Of a stretch of DNA of 16,902 bases, positions 1 through 7,950 are shown one piece after another. Both the position numbers and the translations under genes were made by a program. This DNA is from Kerstersia similis. Lineage in GTDB: Bacteria > Pseudomonadota > Gammaproteobacteria > Burkholderiales > Burkholderiaceae_B. Location of the stretch: assembly GCF_965139615.1 (NCBI RefSeq), contig NZ_CBCSIQ010000041.1, positions 1 to 16,902 on the forward strand, given 5' to 3'. The notes beneath the pieces are model-generated. The model saw nothing but the letters and a program-made list of their open reading frames with translations. It searched no databases and was not told the DNA's origin. Positions within the stretch are counted from its first letter, which is position 1. Each line of letters opens with the position of its first letter.

Positions 1-1
1 G

Positions 2-235
2 ACGGAGGGAGGGCGTTACAACAAGACCTTCGCCCGCGTGACCCAGGTTTCCAGTTTCCTGGCGAGCAACGTGGCGCCTTGCGTCTATATCGACTCGCTG
101 GCACTCTCCGTGCAAGGCCAGTGGCCGACCACGGACGGGCAGCACCTTACCGCGCCTGCCTATCGGCAGTGGGCGACGGCCATTGATCAAGCGATCCTGA
201 ACCTGCCCCTGGTACAGGAGCTGACGAAAAAATGA
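2..235 (+). CDS. C-terminal end of an SGNH/GDSL-type protein of the acetylation operon (5' truncated by window edge)
   Basis: The frame is open from the first bases of the window, so this is the last 77 residues of a longer protein whose start lies to the left. A GTG at position 38 is not a likely start because the frame continues upstream of it. The tail carries an Asp-x-x-His pair in the run TDGQHLTAPAYRQWA. This resembles the last conserved block of SGNH/GDSL hydrolases and acyltransferases, where Asp and His belong to the catalytic triad. Its stop overlaps the next gene in an ATGA (232-235), indicating translational coupling. In acetylated-cellulose (wss) operons the gene before the AlgF homologue is wssF, so this may be its counterpart; that rests on position and one motif only. 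The catalytic Ser block is not visible. Confidence 0.6.
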   Translation, partial: TEGGRYNKTFARVTQVSSFLASNVAPCVYIDSLALSVQGQWPTTDGQHLTAPAYRQWATAIDQAILNLPLVQELTKK

Positions 236-942
236 TCACCTTTGTTGACTGGGAGCCAATGAGGCGTCGTTGCGGCAGCGGGATGCTGGCGCTGTGCATG
301 GCGATGGCAGGCTTGGCCGCCACACCGGCACATGCGGTCGAACTCTATGAAACCGGTCCGGCCGAGGATGCAGCTTTTTTACGTTTCATCAATGCGACGG
401 GCGCGGTGCTGGAGGTCCGGTCTGACGGTGGGCAGGCATCTTTGAGCTTGCCGCCGGAACAGCCAGCCTCGGATTTTGTTGCAGTGCATGCCAACCGTGT
501 CCTGAAGGGCAGAGTGAGCGCTGGCAAGGCGCAACTGGCGACCGAAACGACGGTCAAGCCGGGAGAGTTCGTGACGGTCGTGGTCCTGGGGAACAGTGAA
601 CAAGGGCTGCAGCAACGTACGCTGCAGGACAGCCCGGACGATTTCAACGCCATGAAGGCAACATTGGTGTTTCACCAACTGGCCCCGCAATGTGAGCAGC
701 CCTCTGTACAGGTGCTTGGGCGTGGCGTTGCGCTGTTTGAAACATCGCCCACCGTGGATACACCCGTTCGACGGCAGGTCAATCCCGTGCCTTTGAGCGT
801 GCAACTGGTGTGCGGTGGCGTGGTGACGGGGCAGCCTGTCGATATGGGCAGATTGCAGGCCGGCGGGCGCTATACGTTGCTGGCTGCGCCTGGCAGCCAG
901 GGGCCCATACTGTTTGCCATCGCAGATGCCCTTGCTTTCTAG
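232..942 (+). CDS. algF: AlgF/WssG-like periplasmic polysaccharide O-acetylation protein
   Basis: A 236-residue exported protein resembling AlgF (WssG in cellulose operons), a periplasmic component needed to add acetyl groups to an exopolysaccharide. A signal peptide is visible: Arg-rich stretch at residues 11-13, hydrophobic core at about 18-31, and probable signal peptidase I cleavage after Ala35 (TPAHA). The mature N-terminus (VELYETGPAEDAAFLRFIN) has the small beta-domain opening expected of AlgF. Two mature cysteines, C154 and C194, could form a disulfide. The start at 232 is chosen because AGGAG lies at 216-220 and the ATG overlaps the previous stop. An ATG at 259 would give a more conventional signal peptide and remains possible. 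The gene lies between the SGNH tail and the MBOAT gene in one operon. Family assignment is from recognition, not a search. Confidence 0.8.
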   Translation: MITFVDWEPMRRRCGSGMLALCMAMAGLAATPAHAVELYETGPAEDAAFLRFINATGAVLEVRSDGGQASLSLPPEQPASDFVAVHANRVLKGRVSAGKAQLATETTVKPGEFVTVVVLGNSEQGLQQRTLQDSPDDFNAMKATLVFHQLAPQCEQPSVQVLGRGVALFETSPTVDTPVRRQVNPVPLSVQLVCGGVVTGQPVDMGRLQAGGRYTLLAAPGSQGPILFAIADALAF

Positions 943-954
943 GACCGTGTCCGA

Positions 955-2376
955 ATGGTCTTTACCTCGCTGGAGTTCCTGACGCTGTTTCTGCCGCTGT
1001 TCCTGATCCTGTATCGGGTAGCCAGGGCAAGATGGCGCAATGTGGTGCTGCTCATCGGCAGCTGGATTTTTTATGCGTGGTGGAGCCCGGTATTTTTGCT
1101 CTTGCTGGTTGGCGTTACCTTGCTGGCCTGGGGNGGCGGGCTNGGTTTGAATCAGGCCCGAGTACGCGGCAGCGAACGGGTCCGCCGTTATGGTCTGGTT
1201 CTGTTGCTGGTGGCATTGGTCGGTTTGCTGGCCTGGTTCAAGTACGCCAATATCCTGGCGCAGACGGCCAGCAGTATTCTGGTGGGCTTCGGGGCCATGC
1301 CGCTGGACTGGCAACGTGTTGTGCTGCCGGTCGGGCTGTCCTTTTTCGTGTTGCAGGCCGTTTCCTATTTGGTGGACGTACAGCGTGGCACCATTGTTGC
1401 GCAACGCAGCTTCGTTCATTTCGGTGCCTATATCGCCATGTTTGGTCAGCTGATCGCCGGCCCGATTATTCGTTACGACTGGGTGAGCCGGGAGTTGCTG
1501 CGGCGTGACCTGAATTGGGCCAATTTCAGGTTGGGTGCCCGACGCTTCATGGTGGGCATGAGCATGAAAGTGCTGATTGCCGATACCTTGGCGCCTATCG
1601 TTGATCTGGCATTCAGCTTGCCCGCTCCGTCCTTGGCCGATGCCTGGCTGGGTTGCATTGCGTACGCGTTACAGCTGTTTTTTGATTTTGCCGGCTATAG
1701 CGCGATGGCAATCGGGTTGGGGGTGATGCTGGGATTCCATTTCCCCGAGAATTTCAATCATCCCTATCTGGCTCGCAGTATTCAGGATTTCTGGCGGCGC
1801 TGGCATCTGTCGTTATCCAGCTGGATTCGCGATTATCTATATATTCCAATGGGCGGTAGCCGCGGAGCGCGCTGGAAAACCTATCGGAATCTACTGCTCT
1901 CCATGGCAATTGCTGGCCTATGGCATGGCGCGGACAGTTGGAATTTTCTGTTCTGGGGCGTAGCGCACGGCCTGGCGCTTTGTGTGGCGCGCCTTTGGGG
2001 CGAGTGGCGTGCGCCAGCGTTACCCGGCTGGCTGGCACGATGCCTGACACTGCTGTTCGTGTGTCTGGCATGGACGTTGTTTCGCGCCTCGGATTTCGAT
2101 GCGGCGCTGAATATGTATCTGGGCCAGTTCGGTGGTCACGGTCTTGCGCCGGGTGCGGCAATGTGGCTGGCTTTGCGGCCGGTGCATGCGCTGGCTATGT
2201 TTGCCGGCGTATCCTGCATTGTGTTGCCGCTTTGGCAGGACAGGCTGACACAGCGATTCATGAACGGTGCCTGGGGCAGGACGCTGCGTGGAGCCTGGCC
2301 TTTGTTGGCGTTCTTGTTTGCGTTTGGCTTGATGGCCAGTCGCGGCGCGACGCCTTTTCTCTATTTTCAGTTCTGA
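955..2376 (+). CDS. algI: MBOAT-family polysaccharide O-acetyltransferase (AlgI/WssH-like)
   Basis: A 473-residue polytopic membrane protein of the membrane-bound O-acyltransferase family. AlgI/WssH-type members pass acetyl groups across the inner membrane to periplasmic partners that modify alginate or cellulose. Family signatures are clear: FFDFAGYSAMAIGLG, then FWRRWHLSLSSWIRDYLYIP (Trp283-His284) with GGSRG following, then GLWHG with the invariant MBOAT histidine at His324, and WGVAHG with His338. The length matches WssH-like proteins and is a little shorter than Pseudomonas AlgI. AGGA at 941-944 sits 10 bases before the ATG. Two ambiguous bases (1134, 1143) fall in third codon positions (GGN, CTN), so both residues are certain: Gly and Leu, giving WGGGLGL. 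The gene is 12 bases downstream of the AlgF-like gene and followed closely by the SGNH partner. Confidence 0.93.
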   Translation: MVFTSLEFLTLFLPLFLILYRVARARWRNVVLLIGSWIFYAWWSPVFLLLLVGVTLLAWXGGXGLNQARVRGSERVRRYGLVLLLVALVGLLAWFKYANILAQTASSILVGFGAMPLDWQRVVLPVGLSFFVLQAVSYLVDVQRGTIVAQRSFVHFGAYIAMFGQLIAGPIIRYDWVSRELLRRDLNWANFRLGARRFMVGMSMKVLIADTLAPIVDLAFSLPAPSLADAWLGCIAYALQLFFDFAGYSAMAIGLGVMLGFHFPENFNHPYLARSIQDFWRRWHLSLSSWIRDYLYIPMGGSRGARWKTYRNLLLSMAIAGLWHGADSWNFLFWGVAHGLALCVARLWGEWRAPALPGWLARCLTLLFVCLAWTLFRASDFDAALNMYLGQFGGHGLAPGAAMWLALRPVHALAMFAGVSCIVLPLWQDRLTQRFMNGAWGRTLRGAWPLLAFLFAFGLMASRGATPFLYFQF

Positions 2377-2397
2377 GGACAGGCGGCGGTCATCATC

Positions 2398-3621
2398 ATG
2401 AGTGAATACGATAGCTCTAGACAGCCTGGCAAAAATTCTGAAGCGTCTGCTTCCGGGGTCATGCCTGATATGCCGGGAACAAAGGCGGCTGCCACCCGTG
2501 GAGGCACGATCGCTGCCCTGGGGCTACTTATCTTCATGTTATTGGGGCTGGGCTTGAATACCCGTGCCTGGCTGGATGGGCAATTGCCTGACGCATTGCC
2601 GACACTGAACTCTACCCAATGGCTTAACGGCGCAGCAGGGCGAGCCATCGCGGCGGAGCTGGCACAGACACCCTTGCCCCAAATGGCTGCCCGGGCGCAG
2701 CGTGTGCTCGGGTGGTGGCTGGTAGGGGATCTCGGGCCACAAGTGCGGCAAGGATGTCCCGGATGGCTGTTTCTGGCTGAAGAGTTGGGCGAGCCTGACG
2801 GCGGCCTTGCAGCATTGGCGCAGCGGGTGCAGACCTTAGCGGCACTGGAGCAAAAACTGGCGCAGCGCGGTGTCAGGCTGGTCGTGGCGGTTGTGCCGGA
2901 TAAACGCCGAATGGCAGCAGCGTATCTGTGTGGGCTGGCCCCGCTGCATGGAAATACGGACAGGACGCTGGCCTGGCGGGCTGCCATGCAGCGTGCTGGC
3001 GTTGCTGCGCTGGATCTGGGTGTGCCGTTGCAAGCCTTGGGGGCTGAGGCTTTTCAACGTAGTGATACGCACTGGAGCGAAGCGGGCGCGCATCGGGCAG
3101 CGCAGGCGATTGCCGAAGCGGTTCGAGCAAACGGGACAGCGGTACCGGGTCCGTCGCAGCCGCTGCAGATATTGCCGGGAACACCGGTCAGCCGGGCCGG
3201 GGACTTGGTACGCCTGGCTGGCCTGGACTGGCTGCCTCAGGACTGGCTGCCAGCCATTGACGAGTTGCCTGGTACGCGTTTTCAAGCAGTGCCGCAGGCA
3301 GCTGGCGAAACACTCTTGCCTGCCGCTGAGCAGGACGATCTATTCGGCGATTCGGGTTTGCCGGCGGTGGTCTTGCTGGGAACTTCCTATTCGCGCAACG
3401 CTAACTTCGCGGAATATCTGGCGCTCGAACTGGGAACGCCGGTGGTGAATCAGGCGCTGGATGGCGGCGGCTTCTCGGGGGCGGCCAGCGCCTATTTCGC
3501 TGGCGCGGCTTTTGGCGAATTGCCGCCGGCACTCATCATATGGGAAGTGCCGGAGCGCTATCTATTTGCTCCGCTTGCACAAGATCAAGACATTCACCTC
3601 AGGCCACCGCTCGTAAAGTAA
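2398..3621 (+). CDS. AlgJ/AlgX/WssI-like SGNH acetyltransferase, membrane-anchored
   Basis: A 407-residue protein with a polar 35-residue N-terminus, one transmembrane segment (about residues 37-54) and a large domain expected to face the periplasm. Two SGNH-type motifs of the AlgJ/AlgX family are present: SDTHWSEAGA with Asp223 and His225, and LLGTSYSRNANF with the probable nucleophile Ser330 (Ser332 nearby). The C-terminal IIWEVPERYLF is also typical of the family. These proteins take the acetyl group delivered through the MBOAT protein and transfer it to the polymer. It is the last gene of the operon, 21 bases after algI, and its stop faces the end of rsgA only 20 bases away with no obvious terminator between. 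The ribosome site before 2398 is weak (GAGGA at 2375-2379 is far away), so a start at ATG 2461 is a minor alternative. Confidence 0.85.
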   Translation: MSEYDSSRQPGKNSEASASGVMPDMPGTKAAATRGGTIAALGLLIFMLLGLGLNTRAWLDGQLPDALPTLNSTQWLNGAAGRAIAAELAQTPLPQMAARAQRVLGWWLVGDLGPQVRQGCPGWLFLAEELGEPDGGLAALAQRVQTLAALEQKLAQRGVRLVVAVVPDKRRMAAAYLCGLAPLHGNTDRTLAWRAAMQRAGVAALDLGVPLQALGAEAFQRSDTHWSEAGAHRAAQAIAEAVRANGTAVPGPSQPLQILPGTPVSRAGDLVRLAGLDWLPQDWLPAIDELPGTRFQAVPQAAGETLLPAAEQDDLFGDSGLPAVVLLGTSYSRNANFAEYLALELGTPVVNQALDGGGFSGAASAYFAGAAFGELPPALIIWEVPERYLFAPLAQDQDIHLRPPLVK

Positions 3622-3641
3622 GTATCGGCCGGCAAGGGTGT

Positions 3642-4544
3642 TCAGTAGCGCTGTCCGGCTTCCAGTTCATCGAGCAGGCGCAGGTACAGCGCGTAGCGGC
3701 CAGGGTTGATGGCGCCATTTTCCAAAGCTTCCAGCACACCGCAGCCGGGTTCGCGCCGGTGCGTGCAGTTGTAGAAGCGGCAAGACGGGATATGTGCAGC
3801 GAATTCGGGAAACCCACGTTCGATGTCGCCGGCAGACAGGTGTTGCAGGCCGAAAGCCTGGAATCCAGGGGAGTCAATCAGGTCGCCGCCGGGGGCGGGC
3901 AGGTGATACAGGCGTGTGCTGGTGGTCGTGTGCTTGCCGGTATCCAGCGCGGTCGAGTGCTCCCGTGTGGCGGCACCGGCTTCGGGGGACAGCGCGTTGA
4001 GCAGGGTGGATTTTCCCATGCCGCTTTGCCCTAGCAATAGACTGGTGCGTCCGGCCAGTTCCGGCGCCAGCCGGGCGCGGGCGGCATCGGTATCGCGGGC
4101 GCTCAGGCGCAGTATGGGTACACCCAGTTGTTCATAGGGCGCCAGGCGCAGATCGGCTTGCGCCAGTCCTTCTTGCAGATCCGTTTTGTTCAGCAGGATC
4201 AAGGGTTCGATGCCGGCCGACCAGGCGCCGGCTAGCGCACGACCCAGCAAATCATCGGAAAAAGTCGGCTGTACGGCAACGACGATCAGCAGGCGGTCAA
4301 CGTTGGCCGCGAACTGTTTGGTGCGCATGGCGTCGGAACGGTACAGCAAATTGCGCCGTTCCTGCACGGCGGCAATGCTGCCGCCATCCTGTCCTTCGGG
4401 CGCGATGCTGACATAGTCACCGACTGCCGCTGCGGCTGCCTTCTTGCCGCGCGGGTAGCACTGGCGCCGGCTGCCGTCGGTCAGTTCGACCTCATAGTGC
4501 CTGCCGTGGGCGGCAATGACACGGCCTTCCAGCGTGACGCTCAT
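3642..4544 (-). CDS. rsgA: Small ribosomal subunit biogenesis GTPase RsgA (YjeQ)
   Basis: A 300-residue circularly permuted GTPase that checks late maturation of the 30S subunit and releases assembly factors. Domain order is diagnostic: an N-terminal OB-fold (about 1-70), then G4 NKTD at 119-122 placed before G1 GQSGMGKS (172-179), then G3 DSPG (224-227). A C-terminal zinc site follows, with Cys255, Cys260, His262 and Cys268. A loop containing HTTTSTRLYHLP (205-216) matches the expected switch I region. The length is normal for the family. Its ATG overlaps the stop of the upstream M48 protease gene by 4 bases, so the two are probably one transcript with coupled translation. All key residues are intact. 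Confidence 0.97.
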   Translation of the reverse strand: MSVTLEGRVIAAHGRHYEVELTDGSRRQCYPRGKKAAAAAVGDYVSIAPEGQDGGSIAAVQERRNLLYRSDAMRTKQFAANVDRLLIVVAVQPTFSDDLLGRALAGAWSAGIEPLILLNKTDLQEGLAQADLRLAPYEQLGVPILRLSARDTDAARARLAPELAGRTSLLLGQSGMGKSTLLNALSPEAGAATREHSTALDTGKHTTTSTRLYHLPAPGGDLIDSPGFQAFGLQHLSAGDIERGFPEFAAHIPSCRFYNCTHRREPGCGVLEALENGAINPGRYALYLRLLDELEAGQRY

Positions 4545-5821
4545 GTGGATTGCTCCAGGCGATTGAGGTGGGCAATCCGCAGCGCAGCGGGCGGGTGGCT
4601 ATCATAGAACGCGGAGTGCACAGGGTCTGGAGTCAAGGTAGCAGCGTTGTCGTTATAGAGTTTGAGCAGGGCGGCGATCAGAAAGGCTGGCTGGCTTTGC
4701 GCGGCGGCATAAGCGTCGGCCTGATATTCATGGCGGCGCGACAGCCAGCTGCGCACTGGCGTCAGGAAAAAGGTGAATACCGGGCTGACCAGGAAAAACA
4801 GCAGCAGGGCCATGGCCGGATGGCTGGCGGGTTCCGCAGGCATGGCATTGAAGGCGGCATAGAAGCCAGGTTGGGCGGCGAGCCAGGCCAGCAGGCCGAG
4901 CATCAGCAGCGAGAGCAACAGGGACTGGATCAGCCGCTGGCGAATATGGCCGTGTTTGAAGTGGCCAAGCTCATGGGCCAGCACCGCTTCGATTTCATCG
5001 TGATTCAGCTTGTTCAGCAGCGTATCGAAAAAGACGATGCGGCGGGTTTTGCCGATGCCTGTGAAATAGGCATTGCCATGGGCGGAACGGCGTGAGCCAT
5101 CCATGACGAACAGGCCATTCAGAGCGAAGCCGCAACGCTGGGCCAGGGCATGAATCCGTTGTCCCAGGACAGGGTCATCCATGGGCGAGAAGCGATTGAA
5201 GAGCGGTGCGATCCAGGCGGGAAACACCAGCATGATGATCAGGCTGAACGCCGACCAAAGCAGCCAGGCATAAAACCACCAGTGCGGGCCCGAGGCCATG
5301 ACTGCCAGAAAGGCTGCCGCCAGCGGCGCGCCAATGATCACGCTCAGGAGGGCACCCTTGATGCTGTCGGTGACGAACAGGCGCTGGGTCATGCGGTTGA
5401 AGCCGAAGCGCGCTTCCAGCCGGAAATGGCGCCACCAGCTGAAGCAGAGGTCAATCGGCGCCATGATCAGCAAGGCCAGTCCGAGCAGCGCCAGCTGATG
5501 CGGCAGCGGGGACCAATGCCAGCCGGCCAGCCAGGCATCCAGCGCCGCGAGCCCGCCGCCCAGCGTCAGCGCCAGCAGGAGGAGGGCATCAGCGCAGGTA
5601 TTGAGCCAGTTGAGGCGCAGTCGTGCCACGGTGTAGTCGGCGGCGCGCTGGTGGCTGAACAGGCCGATATGGCCCGCAAAGGCATCGGGAACACGGTCGC
5701 GATGCGCCTGGACATGGCGGGCGTGGCGAGCCCCCAGCAGCCGTTTGACCAACAGGTTCAGCACCAGGGCGGCCAGGAACAGCCAGGTCAGGGGAGCGGG
5801 AAAGGCGTCGGGCAGGAGCAT
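4541..5821 (-). CDS. M48-family membrane zinc metalloprotease (Ste24/CAAX prenyl protease type 1-like)
   Basis: A 426-residue integral membrane protease. The zinc-binding HELGH motif is at residues 283-287 in AVLAHELGHFKHGH, and the third metal ligand is Glu365 in RRHEYQADAYA. Both are intact, so an active peptidase is expected. The N-terminal 200 residues hold several hydrophobic segments (about 11-28, 77-98, 108-125, 155-175, 183-205) as in the M48 N-terminal domain of Ste24-like proteins. Two more hydrophobic stretches (298-316 and 336-354) flank the catalytic core. Bacterial members are thought to act in membrane-protein quality control; the substrate here is unknown. It leads a two-gene unit with rsgA (4-base overlap) and is divergent from orn, with 46 bases between starts. 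No strong ribosome site is visible before the ATG. Confidence 0.9.
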   Translation of the reverse strand: MLLPDAFPAPLTWLFLAALVLNLLVKRLLGARHARHVQAHRDRVPDAFAGHIGLFSHQRAADYTVARLRLNWLNTCADALLLLALTLGGGLAALDAWLAGWHWSPLPHQLALLGLALLIMAPIDLCFSWWRHFRLEARFGFNRMTQRLFVTDSIKGALLSVIIGAPLAAAFLAVMASGPHWWFYAWLLWSAFSLIIMLVFPAWIAPLFNRFSPMDDPVLGQRIHALAQRCGFALNGLFVMDGSRRSAHGNAYFTGIGKTRRIVFFDTLLNKLNHDEIEAVLAHELGHFKHGHIRQRLIQSLLLSLLMLGLLAWLAAQPGFYAAFNAMPAEPASHPAMALLLFFLVSPVFTFFLTPVRSWLSRRHEYQADAYAAAQSQPAFLIAALLKLYNDNAATLTPDPVHSAFYDSHPPAALRIAHLNRLEQST

Positions 5822-5867
5822 GGATGCTGGGGGTATGAGAAAATGTCGCGTTTTAAAGGCAGATTAT

Positions 5868-6413
5868 ATGGCTCGGAACGAAAATCGCCTGGTTTGGCTG
5901 GACATGGAAATGACCGGCCTGGACCCGGAAAAAGAACGCATTATCGAAGTTGCTGTCGTTGTGACGGAACCGGATCTCACCATTGTGGCAGAAGGCCCGG
6001 TACTTGCCATCCACCAGGATGACGCCTTGCTGAACGCGATGGACAAATGGAATACCGCAACGCACGGGCGTAGCGGCCTGACGGAACGGGTGCGCGCCTC
6101 CACGACCACGGAAGCCCAGGCGGAGGATATTCTGCTGGCGTTTCTGGCGCAGCATGTGCCGGCTGGAAAATCCCCGCTGTGTGGCAATACCATCAGCCAG
6201 GATCGCCGCTTCATGTTCCGCTACATGCCGAAGCTGGAGCAGTTCTTCCACTACCGGAACCTGGATGTCAGTACGCTCAAGGAACTGGCCCGTCGATGGA
6301 AGCCTGAGGTCTATAAGGGATTTGAAAAGAAATCCCGCCATGAGGCCCTGGCAGATATTTATGAGTCCATTGATGAGTTGAAATACTACCGCGAACATTT
6401 CCTCAAGGTCTGA
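5868..6413 (+). CDS. orn: Oligoribonuclease (3'-5' exonuclease)
   Basis: A 181-residue DEDDh exonuclease that degrades 2-5 nt RNAs, including pGpG left after c-di-GMP breakdown. All catalytic residues are at the positions known for E. coli Orn: Asp12 and Glu14 (WLDMEMTGLD), Asp112 (ISQDRRF), His158 and Asp163 (SRHEALADIYE). The length equals that of E. coli Orn, which supports the ATG at 5868. AAAGG about 9 bases upstream could serve as ribosome site. An in-frame ATG at 5835 would add 11 residues and seems less likely. The gene is transcribed away from the M48/rsgA unit and ends at a strong hairpin. Because Orn clears pGpG, its closeness to an exopolysaccharide operon is suggestive, since such polymers are often c-di-GMP controlled. 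A direct link is not shown. Confidence 0.98.
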   Translation: MARNENRLVWLDMEMTGLDPEKERIIEVAVVVTEPDLTIVAEGPVLAIHQDDALLNAMDKWNTATHGRSGLTERVRASTTTEAQAEDILLAFLAQHVPAGKSPLCGNTISQDRRFMFRYMPKLEQFFHYRNLDVSTLKELARRWKPEVYKGFEKKSRHEALADIYESIDELKYYREHFLKV

Positions 6414-6458
6414 GGTCGCCATGTCCCGGGGGGATGAGGCGGGGTGCGTGCAGGAATG

Positions 6459-6498
6459 AAAAAATGCCGGTCCAGGAATTGCCTGGGCCGGCATTTTC
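6459..6498. terminator. Bidirectional rho-independent terminator between orn and norM
   Basis: A 13-pair stem (6464-6476 with 6482-6494, one G-T wobble, loop AATTG) is preceded by a run of A and followed by TTTT. It lies in the gap between convergent orn (ends 6413) and the MATE gene (ends 6547), so it can stop transcription from both sides. Confidence 0.9.
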
Positions 6499-6546
6499 AT
6501 TTTGCCGCTGGCCGCCGCGGTTTGATGACCGTGCGGATAACGGGCC

Positions 6547-7950
6547 TCAGCGATCGTCCCGCAAGGACAGGCGCGACACCCGGCGATACCAGCTGTGCAG
6601 CAGCGCGGCGGAAAGCGCCAGCCCGACGGACGCCATCAACCACATGGTGCCCGCGCCTTGCGGCGAGCCGGGAATCAAGGCTTCGCGTACGCCGTCCAGC
6701 ATACCGCGCCCAGGGCCCAGGCCCAGATACCAGCCGCCGGCCAGGCCGACCAGGCCCAGCGCCAGCCCTTGCAGCAGCATGGGGACGAAGGCGACCTTAT
6801 GGGCGCGCAGCAAATAGGAGTTGATGCACTGCATGGAATCGACGATATGGAACAAGGCCAGCAGCGGCATCAAGGTCAGGACGACGGCAGCGACATGGGG
6901 TTCGTCTGTATAGGCGCGCACGATCAAGGGCCGGCCCAGTACCAGAATACAGACCGTGATCACGGCGCCACCCAGGGCCAGGACGATGCCCGCCTGGCTG
7001 ATGCGGCGTGACAGCATGGGGTCGCGCGCGCCCAGCGCCCTGGCAGACAGGGCGGCGGTGGATACACCGATGGCCATGGGCATCATGAAACAGAGGGCGG
7101 CCAGGTTGGAAATGATCTGTTGCGCACCAATCACGTAAGTCCCTTCGCGCGCCACCAGCAGGGCCATGAACGTGAAGGCCGAGACTTCGATCAGGTAGGA
7201 ACCGCCCATTGGCAGCCCGAGACGCAGCAAGGTTTTCTGGTCGCTCCAGCGCACCCGGCCGATTCTCAGGGCGAATTGGCGGAAGAAGGTATCGTGGCGC
7301 AGCACCAGGATGCCGGCTGCCAGGGAGATCATATAGACCAAGGCCGTGGATAAGCCGGCGCCTTGCGCGCCCAGGGCGGGCAAGCCCAGGTTGCCGTAAA
7401 TCAGCAGCCAGTTGAAAAACGCCTTGAAGCCGATGCCCGCCAGGTTGATGCTCATGACGATTTTCGGGCGCGACACGGCATTGCCCAGCGCATAAATGGT
7501 GCGGAACACCAGCGCAAACGGCAACGCCAGCGCCAGGGCGCGCAAATAGGCGGCAATGCTGGCCCGGACTTCGGGTGCGACATCGCCTGACAGGCTCAGC
7601 CACATATCGGGAAACAGCATCAGGATGGCGCCGATGACGGATAGCCCCAGCGCCAGCCAAACACCCTGGCCCCAGGTGCGGCCCAGCTCATGGTATTGCT
7701 TGGCGCCGAACTGCTGGGAAAGGATGGGAATCAAGGCATGCAGGACGCCCATCAGCCCGACGAACACCGTGACATAGATCGACACGGACAAACCCATGGC
7801 AGCCAGATCCGTCGGCGAAGCATGGCCGGTCATGGCCGTGTCGAGTACGCCAAAGGCGACGCCGGCCCATTGGCTAATCAGGACAGGCCAGGCATTGCGA
7901 GCAATATGGACCAGGTTTTGCCGCAGGCCCGAGGGCGCCAGGGAATTCAT
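6547..7950 (-). CDS. norM: MATE-family multidrug/cation antiporter (NorM-like)
   Basis: A 467-residue protein with about 12 hydrophobic segments in two similar halves, typical of the MATE family. These proteins export cationic drugs in exchange for Na+ or H+. Family features include the N-terminal PVLISQWAGVAFGVLDTAMTG, PILSQQFGA in the first half, and the corresponding helices of the second half (SYLIEVSAFTFMALLVA, IGAQQIISNLAALCFMMPM). Length is normal for NorM. Its ATG overlaps the stop of the upstream membrane glycosyltransferase gene (ATGA), so translation is probably coupled. This makes a purely drug-related role less certain, because MATE belongs to the same MOP superfamily as lipid-linked sugar flippases. 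NorM-type is the best family call; substrate is not predictable. Confidence 0.88.
   Translation of the reverse strand: MNSLAPSGLRQNLVHIARNAWPVLISQWAGVAFGVLDTAMTGHASPTDLAAMGLSVSIYVTVFVGLMGVLHALIPILSQQFGAKQYHELGRTWGQGVWLALGLSVIGAILMLFPDMWLSLSGDVAPEVRASIAAYLRALALALPFALVFRTIYALGNAVSRPKIVMSINLAGIGFKAFFNWLLIYGNLGLPALGAQGAGLSTALVYMISLAAGILVLRHDTFFRQFALRIGRVRWSDQKTLLRLGLPMGGSYLIEVSAFTFMALLVAREGTYVIGAQQIISNLAALCFMMPMAIGVSTAALSARALGARDPMLSRRISQAGIVLALGGAVITVCILVLGRPLIVRAYTDEPHVAAVVLTLMPLLALFHIVDSMQCINSYLLRAHKVAFVPMLLQGLALGLVGLAGGWYLGLGPGRGMLDGVREALIPGSPQGAGTMWLMASVGLALSAALLHSWYRRVSRLSLRDDR

Noticed and set aside
379..1419. Long open frame on the minus strand (about 346 codons)
   Set aside because: It is antisense to the AlgF- and AlgI-like genes, which have strong family motifs. 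Its product is rich in Gln, His, Arg and Pro with no domain, typical of a shadow frame in GC-rich DNA.
5150..6022. Plus-strand open frame of about 290 codons across the M48/orn junction
   Set aside because: It overlaps two well-supported genes in other frames and has low-complexity Gln/Arg-rich composition.
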